From contig CATNEN010000003.1 in assembly GCA_950097015.1 (NCBI GenBank), positions 6,350,001 through 6,414,000 on the forward strand: a stretch of DNA of 64,000 bases, read 5' to 3'. The translations under genes were made by a program, and so were the position numbers. Below, one piece after another: positions 59,607 through 64,000 of the stretch. The stretch is from Macrostomum hystrix. Lineage: Eukaryota; Platyhelminthes; Macrostomidae. Below the pieces are notes generated by a model, which saw nothing but the letters and a program-made list of their open reading frames with translations, did not search any database and was not told the DNA's origin. Positions within the stretch are counted from its first letter, which is position 1; the number at the start of each line of letters is the position of its first letter.

Positions 59607-59846
59607 TTATGATGCCCCGGTAGGTCTGATGTGCCAAACCCCCCCCTTTTTCTCAGCTCGTACCCTACCGATTTTCTTGGGACTTGCGCCATTCGATTCG
59701 TCGTCGAAAATTAGTTTGGGATCACCAAAACAGACTTGCAACATTTCCATTGCTTCCTGCTCAAAATTGAGTATTTCCCTTTCTGAGCTATTTTTAGCAT
59801 CAAGGTCAGAAGTCAGAGCCTTTTTAACTTTCCTTTCCTTCCTTCC
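59607..59846 (-). other. Unrecognised ORF without Met, possible TE exon
   Basis: 80 codons open on the minus strand ending at TAA 59607: basic start, then 'REILNFEQEAMEMLQVCF' and 'SPKKIGRVRAEKKGG'. The composition looks protein-like, but no family is recognised and no start or splice site is clear. It lies between the MULE and the Helitron. Confidence 0.25.
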
Positions 59847-59847
59847 T

Positions 59848-60296
59848 TAAGGAAGGCAGGCTCCACGCAGCACGGGGGCAGTTAATGTACATTGAATTCA
59901 CTGGCCTAGCACAGCAGCGGGCATCAGCCAGCCAGCCACACTAAGGCTCCCGACCTCCCCTTCGCCCCTTAACCAATTGGCCTGCACTTGCCAAAGCCAC
60001 ACACCACTGACACTAAGGAAGGAAGGCTGGCTGCTATTCAATTGTGCAGCACACACCAACCCCAAATCCTTTCGGGCCAGTTAATGTGCATGTGAAGACA
60101 GAAAACACACAACAACCCCACACCACGCCACACAGCACGAAGCAGCCCACATAAGGACCACCACCACTACTGCAGCGACATTGTTAGCTGATATTGTTGT
60201 ACTGACTTAGTATTATAAAATAATAAATTAGTCTATTAAAATGTAAAAATTAAATAAATTAGTCTATTAAAATGTAAAAATTAAATTAGAAACAAA
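59848..60296. repeat. Helitron 5' flank with imperfect repeats
   Basis: AAGGAAGG...CAGCAC...CAGTTAATGT occurs at about 59849-59889 and again at about 60017-60085. Nearer the start codon, a 31-bp AT-rich unit (AATTAGTCTATTAAAATGTA) is duplicated at 60225-60290. Possible subterminal or promoter region of the element. Confidence 0.45.
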
Positions 60297-60537
60297 ATGA
60301 GCCCTCCGAAGTTTCCAGCTAGTTGTCCAAAATGTGGACTGTTTTGGAAGAAAGGTCGGCAGTCATGCTGTAGGAGAAGCTGCAATTTCAATTTACTCGG
60401 AGGGCTGAAGGGTCCAGAGTTTGGTGCACGAGGAAAGCAATTTGGCGTTCAAGGAAAACAATTTGGTGAAAAAGGGCGTCGTCAGTTTGGACACGAAGGA
60501 CGTGACTTCGGATTGCTCGTCGGTCGTCGGGTTGCAA
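60297..60537 (+). CDS. Helitron protein exon 1: Cys-rich N-terminus and GKQFG repeats
   Basis: Starts at ATG 60297. 'CPKCGLFWKKGRQSCC' gives C-x2-C and a Cys pair followed by C, probably zinc binding. Then three to four near repeats of the type F-G-x-x-G-K-Q ('RGKQFGVQGKQFG'), a basic low-complexity DNA-contact-like segment. Donor GTAAGT at 60538; exon 2 begins at 60635 after CAG. Confidence 0.65.
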
Positions 60538-60634
60538 GTAAGTTTGTGTTTTTATACTTTCACCACACAAGAGATTAGGGTCCGAGACCCGATGATATAT
60601 TTAATTTCTCTATAACGTTCTACACATGCTCCAG

Positions 60635-61110
60635 GGAATTCTTCTTCTGCTTCACCTCTGCCTATTTCGCGGCCAAACACGCGTTACGTTTGCTTTGCAA
60701 ACAGTGCGCTCACCAGTCTGATATCCGGCACTGTCCTGGGCCAGTTGGCATCTGACATCGGAGAGCAAGCTACTGCCACGAATGTCGAGTTATTATTGGC
60801 GAATTGTAGCAGATCAGGACAAGAGCAGAATGTGCATCGACTCATCAATGCAGTGGCTGCGGTAGGTGCAGCGGGTCCGCAATTCGTTGTTGGTGAGTTT
60901 GGTGATTGTGCAGAATTTTTGTCGGCTTTGTTGCAGCATCTGGCTGTTGGAACTAGGAGTGATGCTGTACGCCATTTGTTTGAGCTGCCAATTTTTATCA
61001 GGTGTGATACCTGCTTATCAGTGCCATATGAAGGCCGACATTTACTGCTTTCATTGCCAGTGCCTTCGACAGCCAATAGTATGACACTGCAGGATTTAAT
61101 TGTCAGATAG
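60635..61110 (+). CDS. Helitron protein exon 2, 5' part: USP domain N-half, ends at in-frame TAG
   Basis: 'NTRYVCFANSALTSLI' is a USP Cys box (family pattern N-T-C-Y-x-N-S-x-L-Q-x-L), with the presumed nucleophile Cys codon at 60691-60693. 'GDCAEFLSALLQHL' matches the Q-D-A-x-E-F-L box; 'IRCDTC' the first zinc CxxC; 'LLLSLPVP' the following strand. TAG at 61108-61110 stops it, yet the same frame continues without a gap into the rest of the domain. Role by analogy: cleaving ubiquitin-like conjugates; this is inference. Confidence 0.65.
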
Positions 61111-64000
61111 ATGACGATTTCTGTCGCACAGCAATGTTGCCCCAATGCCCAGCCAAATTTGGAATTTAACCAAGCACCTAAGCACATAGTAGTTGAGCTG
61201 TCGCGCATTACTGAGTCATTAGAGCCCGTGCGGTCATTAGTAAACTTAGTCGCTGAATTTAGAATTGGAAATCGAGTCTATTATCCTACAGCAGTAGTGC
61301 ATCAAACCGGAAGCCAGCAGCTTGGTACATCACACTTTTTCTGTGATGTGTACAACAACGATTCCTGGTATCGATGTAATGATTTCTCTGTCACATCCAT
61401 CAGCAAGGAAGAAGTTGGCCTCGGCGGCAGAACCTGCTGTCTTTTGATTCTCACAGCTGATCTACACTCATCTCCTTTCTCTGCTAACGTTCAGCAAGTG
61501 CGTTTTAGTAATGCCGCTACTACAAGTGTTCACGCAGATCCACCGGATGCTGCTTCAGCCTCTACGAGTGTTCCCGTGGATTCACCATATGCTGCTTCTG
61601 GTGAAGCTGGTAATGCCTCGCAAGATGCAGCTCCTTTTTGCTCACAGATTTACGACGATGCGCAGCTTCCGTCACGGGCACAACATGCAGCCAACGACAA
61701 CGAAGAGGTTGGTACCAACTCCACCCCCCAGAGGCCTTCTGTGTATGATGAATGGATGATGCAGAAATCGCTACAACCGACATTCAATGATTTCATAGAA
61801 TATCGGCAAATGGAGTTCGACGCGATGCGGTTGCATGCTGATGCTGTCGATTTTAAGAGCTACTTACCAGACTTCAACCCATTTTTGGGCTTAGGAATTA
61901 AATTTGACGCCAATATTGCCGAATACGCGACTTGGAAAAAGTGCAAAGTTTGTGAACGACAGTGGCCCAATCTTGATGTAGACAATAATGGAAAGTGTAA
62001 ATATTGCAGAGTTCCAGACACCCCACTATTTTCACCAGCCAATGGATTCAGTCTGGAAGATGTGCCCCCTGACCTGAATGATCTGACATGCGTGGAGCAA
62101 GCTTTGATCTCGCGGCTGCATATTGTGAAAACGGTATATCTACTGCGTGGATCTTCATGTAACTTAAGCCGTGGTCATTCTATTGCATTTGAGCAGGATG
62201 TGCAAGGGTTTATTAATCGCTTGCCCTGCAGTGCAGCCAACCTGCCTTTCCTCGTGGTGCGGATGCCTGGAACCTGTGTAACCAAGGTTAAAGACTTTCG
62301 AGTAAGGCGACATCGTGTGCTACGAGCACTAAATTGGTTGCGCTTAAATAACCCAGAGTATAAATCTATCGAAATTGACGACCACTTACTTAACACCCTT
62401 CCCGAAGATGGCTGCATTGATGAAGTGCCGCACATTGATATTGGAGTTGAAAATTCAGCCGACTCCGGTCCCAAAGACAGTTCCGACGATATTCATATCG
62501 ATCGGAGTGCCGCTCAGCCAGGTGGGGATTTCTCGGGTCTACGTCAAGAGAAGTTGATTCTAAGAGCTTTGCAGAACATTTCCGTTCCGTACCCAGCTGT
62601 CGGATCACATGCAGTGCAAGAGAAAACCCCTGGCTACTTTACTTGTGCTTTTCCTTGCCTCTTTCCTTACGGCCGATGCGACATCACTCGCAGTGGGCGC
62701 TTGAAACAGCCACAGCTGACAACAGGCACTTATCAGAAATACTTTCAGTTTCTTGTACAGCTCGACAGAAGATTTGCACAGCATCACCTGTTTCCGTTTG
62801 TGGCTGCAAACATGCTGCAGCGTCATCAGGCAATGCAGATCGGTGGAGTGTTCTGCGATCGTGCTGTTGCTGGACTTTCGGCTGAGGAACTGGCTCGACG
62901 TTATCAAAATGGAGACCGAAGTATCATTAACAAGCTGTCACATTTTGCATCTGTAATAAAAGGTAGTCCATCTTACTTTCAACAGATGGCTCGGAAATCT
63001 CTTTCGTACTGTGCCTACAATAGAATTCGTGGCGATCAAATGTTCAACGTTTTCATGACTTTGTCGGCTGCAGATCTGCAATGGAAGGATTTACATCTTA
63101 TTTTAGACAGGGAAAATAATTATGTAGATAAGAACGTGATCCGTCTCGGCGTAGGTGACACGCTGCCTCATGGCAGTCTGGATGCTAAGTCGGATATGGC
63201 GATGCGCATGAATCTGCGAAACAATTCTGATGTGGCTGACTGGTTTTTCTGCGAAAAAGTGCGACACTTCATGAAGCACGTGATTCGTCCTGCATTCGGC
63301 GTCATTGATTTTATTATTCGGTACGAGTATCAATTCAGGGGATCTGTGCATGCTCATATCCTGCTGCAGGTCCCAAATGCTGTGACCGCTGCGGATCTCA
63401 AACTGGCATCGTTACTTTGGAAGCAGCATGCTGGCATGGTAAATTATAACGACGATGAGTCTACGGCCATTCATGAAAGCAAATTGCGATACGAAAAATT
63501 CACGATGTTGATGGGGGTCAGAGCGGTTCATCCGGAGTGCAATGTGAAGCAGTGGCCGCCTCCATTGGGAGAAAATTTTCAGGAACCTCCAGTCAATTGC
63601 CTTCGAATGCGCTATTCAGATGTCGCTGCCAGTGCCAAGGAGCGTTCTGCACTAAAAGACGTTTTGCGTCATGACTACACTCTCTTAACAAACCGAACCC
63701 TGCTTCATGACTGCCGGAAGGGCAAGTCGTCCTGCTTTAAACATAATAGTGATAAGTGCCGTTTTCAGTTTCCTCGTGATTTGGTCGATTATTTTCTTTG
63801 GCCCTGCAATTCTGGCGTTCGTGAAGGAGAATCCAAACCAGAAACTTTTTATCGTAGAGGAGGTACGCACAGTAACATAGTTTTTGACCGGAGTGGGATG
63901 CTTGTAATTCGTAATCACCCTTTCGTTGTTTCACACGTGCCAGAATTAGCGCAAATTTTCAGAAGCAACGTTGATGTCCAGTTGGTGCAATCTTATTCGT
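61111..64000 (+). CDS. Helitron protein exon 2, 3' part: USP C-half and Rep domain
   Basis: Open from ATG 61111 to the window end (963 codons). First 'APKHIVVELSRI' and the USP His box region: 'TSHFFCDVYNNDSWYRCND' (His codon 61333-61335; Asn/Asp at 61378-61383). Then an acidic/Ser linker; 'CKVCERQW...CKYC' zinc motif; 'FTCAFPCLFPYGRCD' opening the Helitron-like N domain; 'YQFRGSVHAHILLQV' with the HUH metal-binding motif; 'KSSCFKHNSDKCRFQFPRD'. This is the order of Helitron RepHel proteins, which nick and replicate single strands by rolling circle. Confidence 0.85.
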   Translation, partial: MTISVAQQCCPNAQPNLEFNQAPKHIVVELSRITESLEPVRSLVNLVAEFRIGNRVYYPTAVVHQTGSQQLGTSHFFCDVYNNDSWYRCNDFSVTSISKEEVGLGGRTCCLLILTADLHSSPFSANVQQVRFSNAATTSVHADPPDAASASTSVPVDSPYAASGEAGNASQDAAPFCSQIYDDAQLPSRAQHAANDNEEVGTNSTPQRPSVYDEWMMQKSLQPTFNDFIEYRQMEFDAMRLHADAVDFKSYLPDFNPFLGLGIKFDANIAEYATWKKCKVCERQWPNLDVDNNGKCKYCRVPDTPLFSPANGFSLEDVPPDLNDLTCVEQALISRLHIVKTVYLLRGSSCNLSRGHSIAFEQDVQGFINRLPCSAANLPFLVVRMPGTCVTKVKDFRVRRHRVLRALNWLRLNNPEYKSIEIDDHLLNTLPEDGCIDEVPHIDIGVENSADSGPKDSSDDIHIDRSAAQPGGDFSGLRQEKLILRALQNISVPYPAVGSHAVQEKTPGYFTCAFPCLFPYGRCDITRSGRLKQPQLTTGTYQKYFQFLVQLDRRFAQHHLFPFVAANMLQRHQAMQIGGVFCDRAVAGLSAEELARRYQNGDRSIINKLSHFASVIKGSPSYFQQMARKSLSYCAYNRIRGDQMFNVFMTLSAADLQWKDLHLILDRENNYVDKNVIRLGVGDTLPHGSLDAKSDMAMRMNLRNNSDVADWFFCEKVRHFMKHVIRPAFGVIDFIIRYEYQFRGSVHAHILLQVPNAVTAADLKLASLLWKQHAGMVNYNDDESTAIHESKLRYEKFTMLMGVRAVHPECNVKQWPPPLGENFQEPPVNCLRMRYSDVAASAKERSALKDVLRHDYTLLTNRTLLHDCRKGKSSCFKHNSDKCRFQFPRDLVDYFLWPCNSGVREGESKPETFYRRGGTHSNIVFDRSGMLVIRNHPFVVSHVPELAQIFRSNVDVQLVQSYS

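Larger units (their letters stand above)
60297..64000 (+). mobile_element. Helitron-like element with USP-type protease domain, truncated by window edge
   Basis: Two exons (60297-60537; 60635 to beyond 64000) with a 97-base GT-AG intron that puts both in one frame. Order: Cys-rich zinc-knuckle-like start; short GKQFG repeats; USP/C19-like peptidase (60691-61383), interrupted by TAG at 61108-61110; zinc-binding CxxC pair (61942-62007); Helitron-like N domain; HUH Rep motif (63349-63357). The catalytic tyrosines and helicase would lie beyond 64000. Termini not found; an imperfectly repeated region at 59850-60080 may be subterminal. Confidence 0.8.

Overview
The window is nuclear DNA of an invertebrate metazoan. 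The evidence is many GT-AG introns, animal-type genes (a PLC-like/PRIP signalling protein, an LMO7/LIMCH1-type calponin-homology protein, secreted PAN plus C-type-lectin proteins), AATAAA polyadenylation signals, tRNA-derived SINEs, a hAT-type MITE, a non-LTR retrotransposon, a MULE and a Helitron-like element. I cannot fix the phylum. The genome is unusually rich in minisatellites: about thirty different tandem arrays with 5-34 bp units fill most non-coding space, plus one of about 90 bp.

Layout: (1) 1-5802, minus strand: the 5' part of an LMO7/LIMCH1-like gene. Six exons encode a complete CH domain and the gene runs off the left edge; intron 2 holds a 2.3-kb array of 27-bp units. (2) About 5.8-7.0 kb: AT-rich head-to-head intergenic region. 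(3) 6995-37270, plus strand: one complete gene of 15 coding exons for a 1196-residue PLC-like protein (PLCL/PRIP family) with PP1-docking motif, PH, EF-hand, X, Y, C2 and the family-specific C-terminal tail. Exons were joined by hand; every junction keeps frame and matches the family. All long introns carry their own tandem array(s), including a 4.8-kb array of 28-bp units; only the three ~100-bp introns are free of them. Intron 11 also has a SINE and intron 13 a hAT MITE with a perfect 8-bp target duplication. (4) 38-41.7 kb, minus strand: a small one-pass membrane protein (possibly ATP synthase subunit f-like) and a zinc-ribbon protein resembling BRF2. (5) 46.4-57 kb, minus strand: three intact single-exon secreted PAN+CTLD paralogues plus a truncated fourth, interrupted by a decayed LINE that itself holds a short insertion. 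(6) 57.9-59.0 kb: decayed MULE transposase. (7) 60.3-64.0 kb: Helitron-like element running off the right edge, whose Rep protein is preceded in the same frame by a recognisable USP-type (peptidase C19) deubiquitinase domain broken by one in-frame TAG.

The most notable items are the USP-Rep Helitron, a PLCL protein that keeps both catalytic histidines normally compromised in mammalian PRIPs while losing Y-domain substrate contacts, and the near-complete occupation of introns by different minisatellites. The many long ORFs inside arrays are period artefacts and are not annotated as genes. Homology statements rest on motif recognition from memory, not on searches.
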